Source: Diacronema lutheri (lineage: Eukaryota; Haptophyta; Pavlovophyceae; Pavlovales; Pavlovaceae). From it: 64,000 nt of DNA. Positions 1 to 8,123 of this stretch are shown here, one piece after another. Location: assembly GCA_019448385.1 (NCBI GenBank), contig JAGTXO010000003.1:1240001-1304000 (forward strand). The letters are read 5' to 3'. Under the pieces are notes generated by a model. The model worked only from the letters and a program-made list of their open reading frames with translations, was not told the origin of the DNA and searched no databases. Both the position numbers and the translations under genes were made by a program. Positions within the stretch are counted from its first letter, which is position 1. The number at the start of each line of letters is the position of its first letter.

Positions 1-390
1 GGCGGGCCGGGCGAGGTCGTGATCGCGGTCGGCGACTGGAGTCTGCAGCTGCACTACCCCAAGTTTGGCAAGTGGCACGAGCGCGGCAAGATGCCGTCGC
101 AGACGATGGGCATCGTCGACGCCTTCCGCGCGCGCGGCTACACGATCGGCTTCATCGACGAGAGCTACACGTCGCAGGACTGCAGCAAGTGCGACGGCAA
201 GAGCTGCTGCGACTTCTTCACCAAGACGCGCCGGCAGGTCCGCGTGCGCAAGCACGACCCGTCGAGCCCGATGACCAACCGCGTCGTCAAGACGCTCGTG
301 CGCTGCGCGTGGTGCCGAACCATTTTTGACCGCGACTTCAACGCCGCGCGCAACATCTACAAGAAGGCGCTCGAGCTGCGCGGGCCGTGA
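1..390 (+). CDS. Fanzor (eukaryotic TnpB-like) RNA-guided nuclease, C-terminal part only
   Basis: The frame is open from the left window edge to a TGA at 388-390, so the N-terminus lies outside the window. What is visible is the end of a split RuvC nuclease: a beta-strand with IAVGDWS, then the RuvC-II acidic residue in IDESYTSQDC, a zinc ribbon formed by CSKC (codons near 181-192) and CAWC (near 304-315), and the RuvC-III aspartate in RDFNAARNI. The TSQxC...C and RDFNAARNI signatures are those of TnpB and its eukaryotic relatives, Fanzor. The spacing between the two cysteine pairs is long (about 37 residues), as seen in Fanzor1-type proteins. By analogy it is a nuclease guided by an RNA made from its own 3' region. 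All three catalytic/structural elements visible here are intact. It could also be a domesticated relative; the missing N-terminus prevents subtyping. Confidence 0.85.
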   Translation, partial: GGPGEVVIAVGDWSLQLHYPKFGKWHERGKMPSQTMGIVDAFRARGYTIGFIDESYTSQDCSKCDGKSCCDFFTKTRRQVRVRKHDPSSPMTNRVVKTLVRCAWCRTIFDRDFNAARNIYKKALELRGP

Positions 391-1055
391 GCGACGGGGC
401 TGCCGCCGGACACGAGCGCGCGCGCGCGCGCACCGCGCGCTCGTGTCCGGCGGCGCAGCCCCCTCGCCGCTCGCTCGCGCCCGAGCTGACGCGCGCGGCC
501 GCGCGCGTGGCGAGCTCCTCCGCTCGCCACGCACCGCGGTTGCCGACGCGCGCTCGCGCAAGCACCACCACCACGCCGCAAGGCGCACAGACCTGCACGC
601 TCCGTACGGCGGCGCTGCTGTCGGAGGCAAGTTGCTTGCCCCCAGCAGCAGGCCGTCGGGCCGATCCGCCCCGTGCATGTGCACGGGGCGGTCGGGCACT
701 TGGGTTACCGCGTCCGCGGATCGCGCGCGCACAGGCGCGCGCGGCTGCGTTCGCGCACAGGCCGCTACGAGGTGTGCGGTCCCCTCTGCTCGGAGTTTGC
801 GCCGATGGCACAGGCCGCCGGCGTCACGCAAACGAGGTCACATCGTCTGCCGCAGTTTGGGCGAGCCCAGTTTGGGCGAGCCCAGCTGTGGGCCCCCGGC
901 CGCGCTGGCCGGGGGCGCGTTGCTTTCTGGATGCGGCGGCCCCAGAGAGCGCGCCCCTGCCCCTGCGGTCGGTGCGCGTGCGCGCGCCGACCGTAGGGGC
1001 CAGGGTTGCGATCATGTATGGGGCGCACAGGCGCCCTATATATGGCACGATGGTG
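391..1055. other. Convergent spacer rich in inverted repeats, no gene seen
   Basis: Between the Fanzor stop and the PRP17 stop there is no convincing coding frame. It holds the hairpin at 396-462, a 12-bp perfect palindromic stem at 666-691, a 15-bp exact tandem duplication at 853-867/868-882, a 10-bp stem at 892-916 (5-nt loop), a 14-bp stem with one G.T pair at 959-1000, and a 6-bp stem with ACAG loop at 1021-1036. The 3' border of a Fanzor element would be expected in here but no target-site duplication could be identified by eye. Confidence 0.6.
396..462 (+). other. Long hairpin starting 5 nt after the Fanzor stop codon
   Basis: GGGGCTGC plus a 19-nt arm (396-422) pairs with 434-462, giving 27 base pairs interrupted only by a 2-nt bulge (453-454) and closed by an 11-nt loop. 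In TnpB/Fanzor loci the guide RNA scaffold is encoded at or just beyond the 3' end of the nuclease gene, so this is the best position for such a scaffold; that role is inference. It could alternatively be a transcription-end or transposon-end hairpin. Confidence 0.55.
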
Positions 1056-3041
1056 CTACTGGAACAGCTTGATGAGACCGTCCCAGCCGCAGGTCGCCAT
1101 CGTGCTGGGCAGGATGGGGTGGAAGATGGCGCCGATGCACACGCCATCGTGCGCCTTGACCTTGCGGAAGACCTTGGTCGACTTCCAATCCCAAAAGAAG
1201 ACGCGCCCGTCCGAGTCGCCCGAGAGCACGAACTGGCCGTCGGGCGTCACATCGATTTGGCACGCGTACCCGGCGTTCATGTGCCCGCGGAAGAGCTTCT
1301 TATTGTGCTGCCTGAAGCGGTTCTGCACGCCATACACCACGATCTGGTTGTCGAGGGACTGGCCGAGCAGCCATTTCTCTGCGCACGGCAGCGCGGTGGC
1401 GGCGTGGCGGCGCGCGCATCTCAGCGGCCGGGCGCTCGCTCGAGCGCGGCCGCGCGCGCGCGCGCGCGGCCGGGCGCTCGCGCGACACCGTTCGGATGGA
1501 GCGCGACGAAGGGTATTGAATGCATGTGCGGCTCCGAGATGTGCTTGATCGGCACGGGGATGCCGTACTCCCACACGAGCATCTTCTTGTCGTCCGCCGT
1601 CGTCACGAAGCGCCGGTTCTGGTCGCAAAAGGTGACGGTGTTGACGGCGCCGAGGTGCTGGTTGTAAAACTGCACGGGCGTGCCCGACTCGATGTCCCAC
1701 TGCACCGCCTGCTTGTCCGCCTGCCCGGCGATGAAGATGTTCTGCTTGTCGGCGTCGGGGTGGAACTTGACGCAGTAGGGCAACTTCTTCGTCGTGTACG
1801 CGCCGAGGCACTGGCCCGTCTCGGTGTCCCACAGCTTGATGTACCGGTCGTACGAGCACGTGAGGAAGCGCGTGCCGTCGTTGTTGAAGCAGATGTCGCG
1901 CACCGCCGCCGAGTGGCCAAGGAAGGTGCGGAGGCACTTTCGCGAGCCGTTCACGTCCCACAGCTTCACTTTTGCGTCCATCCCGGCGGAGAGGAGGAGG
2001 TGGCCCGAGCGCGGGAACCAGCGGATCGCCGCGACGCCCTTTGTGTGCCCCGAGTAGGCGTGCACCTCCTGCCGCGGGATGAAGCACTCGTGCTCGCGCG
2101 CGGCGCGTAGCTCGGCGGGCGGCGCCATGTACGTGCGCCCCTGGTAGTCCTTCTCGCTCTCGCCGTGGAAGATGGACTTCTCCTCGACGGGCGCGCTTTC
2201 GCCGTCGGCGGCGCGCGCCTTGGCCAACGCGCGCTCCTTGCTCCGCGCGTCGACGATCGCCTGGTCCTCCGCGCTCAGCCGCAGCTGCTCCGAGTCGTCG
2301 CGCGACAGCGCAAACTCAAAAGGCGCGAACGGGTCGCCGTCGCGCAGGCGTTTGCGTGGCGCGACGGCGGCGTCGTCGCGCACGCGGCCGTTGGCGGCGG
2401 CAAGGCCCGTGCCGCCGACGCCCTCGGCAGAGCGCGCGCCGAGCGCGCGCTCGAAGGCCGCCGCGTTGCCGACGACGGGCGGCGCGCCGGCCGCAGCCGC
2501 CGGGTCGGCCGCGTAGCCCAGCCTGCCAAACGTGTGGTACTGGTCATCAAAGGTGTACTGGTGGAGGTTGGTCTGCTCGATGGACGCGACGTGCGCGTTG
2601 CGCCCGCCCAACCCCTTGCCTGTCCGCCGCATCCGCTCGGGCGCGAGCGGCCCCTGCTCGGGCGCGTACAGGTCCTCGTACCGCGGATTGTACCGCACGC
2701 TCGCCTCCGTCGGCGCGAGCACGGGGTAAGCGCGCCGCTTCTCGCGCTGCGCGCGCGGCACGTGATCGCGGCACGCGCGCGGCGCATGGCGGAGACGGCG
2801 CGCGTCAGCCGATGGGGCGCCGAGCCGCCCCGCCGCGCGCGCAAGACACGCAGCGCGCGCAGAGCTCGCGCGGCGCGCGTACCTCAAACGCAATGTCGAC
2901 GTCGGGCGCGGCGTGCACGGCGGGCATGATGGCGCGCGCTTCAAGCGGCGGCCCCGCCGACTGGGCCGCCTCGGCTCCCGTGTTGTCGTCGTCCACGTCC
3001 TCGTCCTCGTAGGCCGCAAGAGCGGCAAGGGCGGACGCCAT
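1056..3041 (-). CDS. CDC40: PRP17/CDC40 WD40 pre-mRNA splicing factor
   Basis: Step-II splicing factor of the spliceosome. Three exons: 3041-2883, 2746 to about 1487, and about 1380-1056, giving roughly 579 residues, the family's usual length. The N-terminus MASALAALAAYED, the middle block RYNPRYEDLYAPEQGP and the C-terminal end CGWDGLIKLFQ match the conserved order of Prp17 proteins; seven WD40 repeats fill the C-terminal 300 residues (GHSAAVRDICF, SGDSDGRVFFWDWK). Intron 1 (2882-2747, phase 0) ends in GCGCAG. Intron 2 (about 1487-1377) has two equally legal junctions, reading NEKW or NGKW; NGKW is conserved, so that one is preferred. The start at 3041 is chosen over an in-frame upstream ATG at 3074 because it matches the family N-terminus. 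It is head-to-head with the EF-hand gene. Confidence 0.93.
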
Positions 3042-3101
3042 CGCCCTGGATAGAGCCCAGCTTTGCGCGGCCACCGCGGTTACCTCTCCTTATTAGAAAG
3101 T
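3042..3101. promoter_or_regulatory. Bidirectional promoter between PRP17 and EF-hand gene
   Basis: Only 60 bp separate the two start codons. The EF-hand side is AT-richer (CTTATTAGAAAGT just before its ATG). No TATA box is obvious. Role inferred from geometry. Confidence 0.4.
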
Positions 3102-3656
3102 ATGGCGCGAAGCACCAGCCCGGAGAGATCGCGCGGGGCCGCCAAGGGGCGTCCCACGGCGTCCATCCTGAACATCAGCGAGGACGACCTGCGCCTCTCA
3201 GAGCAGCCTGGCAAGGGCAGCCTCAAGATCGACGACGACGAGCTCAACGCGGCCTTCGAATTCTTTGACGTCGACGGGAAGGGCAGGCTGACCGCAAAGG
3301 ACCTGCACGCAAAACTCTCGGTGTTCTACCCGAATTTGCCTGCCAAGGAGGTGAAAGCTCTGATCACCGAGCCGGTCTTCACGAAGGAGGTCCTTCGCCG
3401 CCTCCTTGAGAACAATCAGCTCGCCGGCTTCGACCCTGTCAGGCAGGCATTCAGCGTCTACGATCCGCACGGCACGGGCTTTGCGGACATCGACACGCTC
3501 AAGCGGATCTTCACCGACCTTGGGTTTGGCGACATCAGCGACGAGGATGTGAGCGTGTTGGTCGAGGCATCCGACGTCGACGGCGACGGCCGCATCAGCC
3601 TCGAGGATTTTCGTGGGATGCTCGCGTTCAACAAGCCACACAAGGGTGACGCGTAG
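3102..3656 (+). CDS. EF-hand calcium-binding protein (calmodulin/centrin-like)
   Basis: A 184-residue single-exon protein. Four EF-hand positions can be traced: hand 1 with loop DVDGKGRLTAKD, hand 2 degenerate (around residues 85-110, no canonical loop), hand 3 with loop DPHGTGFADID, and hand 4 with canonical loop DVDGDGRISLED. The basic, Ser-rich N-terminus (residues 1-30) precedes the first hand, as in centrin-like proteins. Probably a calcium sensor with two or three working sites. The start at 3102 is preferred over an in-frame ATG at 3063 because the latter lies inside the short shared promoter. Which centrin/calmodulin-like subfamily it belongs to cannot be settled from motifs alone. 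Confidence 0.85.
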   Translation: MARSTSPERSRGAAKGRPTASILNISEDDLRLSEQPGKGSLKIDDDELNAAFEFFDVDGKGRLTAKDLHAKLSVFYPNLPAKEVKALITEPVFTKEVLRRLLENNQLAGFDPVRQAFSVYDPHGTGFADIDTLKRIFTDLGFGDISDEDVSVLVEASDVDGDGRISLEDFRGMLAFNKPHKGDA

Positions 3657-3840
3657 GCGCGCGTCCGTGATGCGGTCTCGCGGGCAGGCGGGCGCGGATG
3701 CTCAGAGGAAAGTCAAAAAGTGCGTGGAACGACGGTCGTCCGGTTGTCCAGACTCCAAACCGCGCCGGTGCCGCTCGAGTTTGACTCGTCCCTTCCCTCC
3801 GACAGCCCGATTTTGATCTGGCGCGCGCAGCGCCTTTGTG

Positions 3841-5427
3841 ATGTCGGTCGACGACGCCGAGCCGCTCCTGCCCGAGTCCGCGCTGTCGAAGCGCCTCTTC
3901 CGGCCGCCGCTGCGCGCCATCATGATGCCCGCCGTGGCGCGCAAGCGCGCTGGCGAGGACGTCGCGCTGCTCGCCGGCGGCTGCCCGCACCCGACGTGCT
4001 CGGCAGTGCACAGCGTCGCCGTGCGCCTGCGCGACGTGGGCCTGGGCGCATCGTGCGCGGCGGCGGGCGGCAGCGGCTCGCAAGCATCCGCGGGCGCGCT
4101 CGTCCCGCCGCCCGGCGCCGTCACGCGCGAGCTCCTCGTCGATGGCGCGCTGCGCGATGTCGCCTTCAATTACCACGACGGCGCGGGCGTCGCGGAGCTT
4201 CTCGAGCTCCTCGAGCCGTTGCAGCTGCGGCTGCACGCGCCGCACGCGCCGTCAGGTCCCGGCTCGGCCGTGCATGCGCCGCCCTTCGCCGTCACGCTCA
4301 CGTCGGGCAACTCGGATGCGCTGCTCAAGGCGATCGAGCTCCTCACCGACCCTGGCGACGTCGTGCTCGTCGAGGCCTTCGCGTGGCCGACGACGCTCGC
4401 CATGTGCTTGACGCGCGGCCGCGCAGTGGTCGGCGTGCCGCTGGACGCGGACGGGCTTGACGTGGGCGCGCTCCGCGCGGCGGCCGCGCGCTACCGCGGC
4501 CGCGCAAAGGTGCTCGCCGTCACGCCGTCCGGCCACAATCCGACCGGCATCACCTACTCGGACGCGCGCCGGCGCGACGTCTATGACGCGTGCCGCGAGG
4601 CCGGGCTGTGCATCCTCGAGGACGACCCGTACTGCTTCTTGCACACGCCGCTGCCCGCGCGCATGCCCGCCGACGCGCGCGCGCGCTCGACACGCGAGAT
4701 GCGCGGGCTCGCGCCGTGCGGCGAGCGCGGCCAGCCTCTCTCTCTCCTGGCGATCGACGCGCGCGCGCGAGGCGGGCGCGTCGTGCGGCTCGACTCGTTC
4801 TCAAAGATGCTCGCGCCGGGCCTCCGCCTGGGCTGGCTGAGCGCGCCCGCGCGTTTCGTCGCAAAGTTCCGCCTGCTCACAGAGGCGTCGAGCCAGCACC
4901 CGAGCGGCGTCTCGCAAGCGGTCGTGTGCGAGATGCTGCGCGCGTGGGGCGATGCCGGCCTCGACGCGCACCTGCGCGCCGTGCAGCTCGAGTATACGCG
5001 CCGCCGCGACGTGCTGCTCGGCGCGCTCGAGCGCGCCTTCGCGCCCGCGCCGAGCGACGCGCCGCCGCTCGCGAGCTGGGAGGCGCCGACGTGCGGCATG
5101 TTTGTGTGGCTGCGGCAGACGGTCTGCGAGGACACGGTGCGCCTCGCCGAGCGGCTCGCCGCAGACGGCGTCGCGTGCGTGCCCGGCGCCTTCTTCAGTC
5201 CGCCGGTCGAGCGGCCGGACGGCGAGCCGGAGCCCGCCGACGGCGCCGATGCGCCGAGCGCGAGCGCGGGTCGAGCGCCGTGCGCGCACATCCGCCTCAC
5301 GTTCGCCTCCGCTTCGGACGAGGACATGGTGGCGGGCTGCGAGCGCATCGCGGCGGCGCTGCGGCGCGACGCGGCGGAGCGCGCGGCCACCGGCGCGGGC
5401 ACGGCCGCGCGGGCCCAGGCCGTCTAG
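3841..5427 (+). CDS. PLP-dependent class I/II aminotransferase (aromatic / aminoadipate / kynurenine type)
   Basis: A single exon of 528 residues. Fold-type I signatures: SGNSDALLKAI (cofactor phosphate side), SGHNPTGITY (the NPTG motif), LEDDPYCF (aspartate that pairs with the PLP nitrogen) and SFSKMLAPGLRLGW, whose lysine should form the Schiff base. The arrangement SFSKxLAPGLRxGW is typical of the subfamily that includes aminoadipate, kynurenine and aromatic-amino-acid aminotransferases. Given HPPD and HGD a few kb away, tyrosine transamination to 4-hydroxyphenylpyruvate is an attractive role, but that is inferred from context. The ATG at 3841 begins MSVDDAEPLLPES; there is no obvious organelle presequence. 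A variable Ser/Ala-rich insertion lies near residues 455-500. Confidence 0.88.
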   Translation: MSVDDAEPLLPESALSKRLFRPPLRAIMMPAVARKRAGEDVALLAGGCPHPTCSAVHSVAVRLRDVGLGASCAAAGGSGSQASAGALVPPPGAVTRELLVDGALRDVAFNYHDGAGVAELLELLEPLQLRLHAPHAPSGPGSAVHAPPFAVTLTSGNSDALLKAIELLTDPGDVVLVEAFAWPTTLAMCLTRGRAVVGVPLDADGLDVGALRAAAARYRGRAKVLAVTPSGHNPTGITYSDARRRDVYDACREAGLCILEDDPYCFLHTPLPARMPADARARSTREMRGLAPCGERGQPLSLLAIDARARGGRVVRLDSFSKMLAPGLRLGWLSAPARFVAKFRLLTEASSQHPSGVSQAVVCEMLRAWGDAGLDAHLRAVQLEYTRRRDVLLGALERAFAPAPSDAPPLASWEAPTCGMFVWLRQTVCEDTVRLAERLAADGVACVPGAFFSPPVERPDGEPEPADGADAPSASAGRAPCAHIRLTFASASDEDMVAGCERIAAALRRDAAERAATGAGTAARAQAV

Positions 5428-5589
5428 GCGCGACCATTTTTTTTTTAAAAAAATTGAAAAAAGGCACTGGACGACATCCGCACCAACGAGCGAGCTACTG
5501 GTGGGTGGCCGCCGCACCGACGCGTACGACAAGAGGTCGCTGCGCGGTTTCCATTGCGTCGAACACGGCTTGGTCAAAGTGTGGCTGGC
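5428..5589 (+). other. AT-rich post-gene segment and short promoter region
   Basis: Immediately after the aminotransferase stop is a T-run followed by an A-run (5437-5462), strikingly AT-rich for this genome. It may mark 3' end formation. No gene is seen before the ATG at 5590. Confidence 0.4.
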
Positions 5590-6471
5590 ATGTCCGTCGT
5601 GCGTGCCGCGGCACGACGTGCCGCGGCGCTCGGCTTCCTCGTCCCGCTCGCGTCTGCAATGAGCAGCGGGGCATCGGCGTTGGCGCACGCTGGCACGGGG
5701 TACACGCTCATCTCGACGGAGCTGCTTGCCCAGCTCATGCAGGTCGGCCAGTGCCCATGCTCGACGGAGCCGCTCCCGCCGCTCAAAAACTGCTATTTCG
5801 GCTTGCGCCACGGCCAGTCGGAGGCGAACGTGGAGGGTATCATCAGCAGCGATCCGGCGGTGGGTACGATCAAACACGGGCTCACGCTCGATGGGCGCCT
5901 TCAGGCGCGACGCGCCGCGACGCGCCTGATCGACATGGTCGGGCGCGAGCGGCTCGACCGGCTCTTCTTCTACTCGTCTGATTTCACGCGCGCGTGGCAG
6001 ACGGCCGAGGAGGCGCTCAGCGCGGTGAAGAACGTGATCGAGTACGAGTCCTCGCTCTTTTACCCCGACCGCGTCGAGCTCGCGCGGGTGCCGGATTCGC
6101 TCGCCGGCGTCGCGCGCACGCCGCTGCTGCGCGAGCGCTGGTTTGGCAGCCTCGACGGCAAGGCCCTCCGAAATTATCAGCACGTGTGGCCGCGCGACCT
6201 GGTGTCGGCGGAGCACTGCCACTTTGACGTCGAGAGCGTCTCCGCAGTGGCGCAGCGCATCCGCACGCTCATCCTTGAGATCGAGGCCGAGCGCACCGGC
6301 TGCTCGATCGTGCTCACGTCGCACGCCGACACGCTGCAAATCGCGCAAGTGTTCATCGCGGGCGAGGATCCGCGCTCGTTCTCGCAGTACCGCTTCGCGA
6401 ACGGCGAGGTGCGCGCGCTCAGGCAGGACCCCGCGTCGCTGCCCAGGCCCGTGCCCCTCACATACCAATAA
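5590..6471 (+). CDS. Histidine phosphatase superfamily protein (phosphoglycerate mutase-like)
   Basis: A 293-residue single-exon protein. The catalytic RHG motif is clear in YFGLRHGQSEAN, and the second histidine sits in TSHADTLQIAQ. HGLTLDGRLQA follows the family pattern after the first motif. The N-terminal 35 residues (MSVVRAAARRAAALGFLVPLAS) are basic then hydrophobic and could be a signal or organelle-targeting sequence. Substrate cannot be read from sequence. The start at 5590 is the first ATG in frame; the frame remains open upstream but without ATG. Its stop is only 26 bp from the convergent HGD stop, in an A-rich spacer. Confidence 0.85.
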   Translation: MSVVRAAARRAAALGFLVPLASAMSSGASALAHAGTGYTLISTELLAQLMQVGQCPCSTEPLPPLKNCYFGLRHGQSEANVEGIISSDPAVGTIKHGLTLDGRLQARRAATRLIDMVGRERLDRLFFYSSDFTRAWQTAEEALSAVKNVIEYESSLFYPDRVELARVPDSLAGVARTPLLRERWFGSLDGKALRNYQHVWPRDLVSAEHCHFDVESVSAVAQRIRTLILEIEAERTGCSIVLTSHADTLQIAQVFIAGEDPRSFSQYRFANGEVRALRQDPASLPRPVPLTYQ

Positions 6472-6497
6472 AATTGTTCAGAAAAAGGAAAAAAAAA
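6472..6497. terminator. A-rich 26-bp convergent spacer
   Basis: The shortest tail-to-tail spacer in the window, and AT-rich (A-run with TTG and TTC). Both transcripts must terminate within or beyond this and may overlap. Functional role inferred. Confidence 0.3.
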
Positions 6498-7976
6498 TTA
6501 AGCACAGCGCGGAGGCTCCGCGCCGTCCTCCATGTGCTCGAGGTTGGCCGGCAGTACGGCGCGCGGCAGGCCGTCCCAGCAGTTGCGGTATTCGGTGTCG
6601 AAGATGGCGGTGCCCTCATCCGCGGCGAAGCCGCTCAGCCGGAGCGGCGCGCGCGTCTCGAACATGAACGCCGTGCCGCCGGCAAACTTTGCGGGCGTGC
6701 TCGTGTCCGCTTCGATCGCCGCGCGGTAGCTCGCCTCGTCGGGCCCGTGCGGCGTGCCAATGTTGTGCAGCGAGCTGCCGCCCGCGACGAAGCCCACCTT
6801 TGCGTCGTACCCGCCGTGAATCAGGCCCATGAATTCGGCCATGCAGTTGCGGTGGAAGTAGGGCGGGCGGAAGGTACGCTCGGCGCACATCCAGCGTGGC
6901 GGGAAGATCGCAAAGTCGACAGCCGCACTGCCCGGCTCAGCGGAGGGCAGGGTGAGCACAGTGAAGACGGAGGGGTCAGTGTGGTCGACCGTGACGCTAT
7001 TCACCGCGCGGAAGCGCGCGAGGTCGTACTTGAACGGCGCGTAGTTGCCGTGCCATGCGACGACGTCGAACGGCGAGTGCGAGCGCGCGCGCTCGAACAG
7101 CCGGCCGCCCGTCTTGACCGTCACAACGTGCGCGCCCGTTATGTCCTCATACCTGCCGTAACGCATCCGGCGCGCGCGCGCACGGCTCACGCGCGCGCGC
7201 GCAGAACGCCTGTGTGCGCGCGCGCGCGCGGGCCGCGCGGCCGCGCACCACGCCGTCGGGTGGAGGAAATCACGCTCCTCCGCCAGGCCGTTCGCGCCGA
7301 CGGGCCCACGTTCGGCAGGCGCGAGGTGGGCGGCGTAAAAGGTCTCGAGAACGTAGCCGCGGCAGCTGCTCGCGCCCTCGCCGCACACCGCGGCGTCCAC
7401 GGCGAACGTGATGTTGCGCTGCACGACCACGACCTCGCCCGGCTCGACCTCGAGGCGTCCGAGCTCCGTCGTGACGAGCAGCGCGCCGTGCTGCGGCACG
7501 ATGAGCAGATCGCCGTCGGCGTTGGAGAAGGCGCGGCGGCGCGCGCGCATGCCCGCGTTGAACGCGTACAGGTGGATAGCCAGCCCCTCCTTGCTCTCGG
7601 CGCTCCCGGCGCCGCACATGGTGACGAGGCCGTCCAGCCAGTCGACGCCCTCGCCGCCGACCGCTCCGGGTAGCAGCGGGAGCGGGCGCCAGCGGAGCTG
7701 ATCGGCGGCGACGATGCCCGCGGTGCCAGTGAAATCAGACTGGAGCGCCGCGTGCGCGCGCGGCAGGTGCCGGCTGTGCTTGACCGACGGGTCGAGCCGG
7801 TACATCCACACGCGCCGGTTGATCGAACGTGGCGCCGTGAACGCCGTGCCGCTCAGCTGCTCGGCGTAGAGGGCAAAGGGCACGAGCTGCGGCGAGTTTT
7901 GGCCGCGCGGCAGCGCTCCCGGCACCGCCTCCGACTCAAAGTGCCCGCCAAACCCGGACAAGTAGCGCAGCCGCAT
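6498..7976 (-). CDS. HGD: Homogentisate 1,2-dioxygenase
   Basis: Opens the aromatic ring of homogentisate to maleylacetoacetate in tyrosine catabolism. Two exons, 7976-7249 and 7152-6498, give 460 residues. The 96-bp intron (7248-7153) splits the Trp codon of AWYED, restoring the conserved order. Conserved blocks include LRYLSGFGG at the N-terminus, PRGQNSPQ, FDVVAWHGNYAP, and the iron site YFHRNCMAEFMGL (His and Glu ligands) with TPHGPD (second His). The length matches the family. The start at 7976 aligns with the family N-terminus. It is transcribed away from HPPD across a 147-bp shared promoter, so the two consecutive enzymes of one pathway are likely co-regulated. Confidence 0.95.
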   Translation of the reverse strand: MRLRYLSGFGGHFESEAVPGALPRGQNSPQLVPFALYAEQLSGTAFTAPRSINRRVWMYRLDPSVKHSRHLPRAHAALQSDFTGTAGIVAADQLRWRPLPLLPGAVGGEGVDWLDGLVTMCGAGSAESKEGLAIHLYAFNAGMRARRRAFSNADGDLLIVPQHGALLVTTELGRLEVEPGEVVVVQRNITFAVDAAVCGEGASSCRGYVLETFYAAHLAPAERGPVGANGLAEERDFLHPTAWCAAARPARARAHRRSARARVSRARARRMRYGRYEDITGAHVVTVKTGGRLFERARSHSPFDVVAWHGNYAPFKYDLARFRAVNSVTVDHTDPSVFTVLTLPSAEPGSAAVDFAIFPPRWMCAERTFRPPYFHRNCMAEFMGLIHGGYDAKVGFVAGGSSLHNIGTPHGPDEASYRAAIEADTSTPAKFAGGTAFMFETRAPLRLSGFAADEGTAIFDTEYRNCWDGLPRAVLPANLEHMEDGAEPPRCA

Positions 7977-8123
7977 CGGGAACGCGCCGCACTTGGGCCC
8001 GCCGTCCGCCAGCAGGTTTGGTGCTGCGCTTTTGATGAGGTGCGCGACTTTTGCCGCGAAGGAGGAACCGGCGGAAGCCCCCACCGTCCAACTCGACTCG
8101 AACCCGGCGCGCACATTTTCCCG
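7977..8123. promoter_or_regulatory. Bidirectional promoter HGD/HPPD
   Basis: 147 bp separate the start codons of two consecutive enzymes of tyrosine degradation. Two CTTTTG elements (in GCGCTTTTGATG and GCGACTTTTGCC) and a TTTTCCCG just before the HPPD ATG stand out. Co-regulation is inferred. Confidence 0.45.

Noticed and set aside
596-1016. Spacer hairpins as rho-independent-type terminators
   Set aside because: This is a Pol II nuclear context without downstream T-runs; the hairpins need another explanation.
4801-6468. 555-codon minus-strand open frame
   Set aside because: Antisense to the aminotransferase and histidine phosphatase, with no family resemblance and Arg/Ala/His-rich shadow composition.
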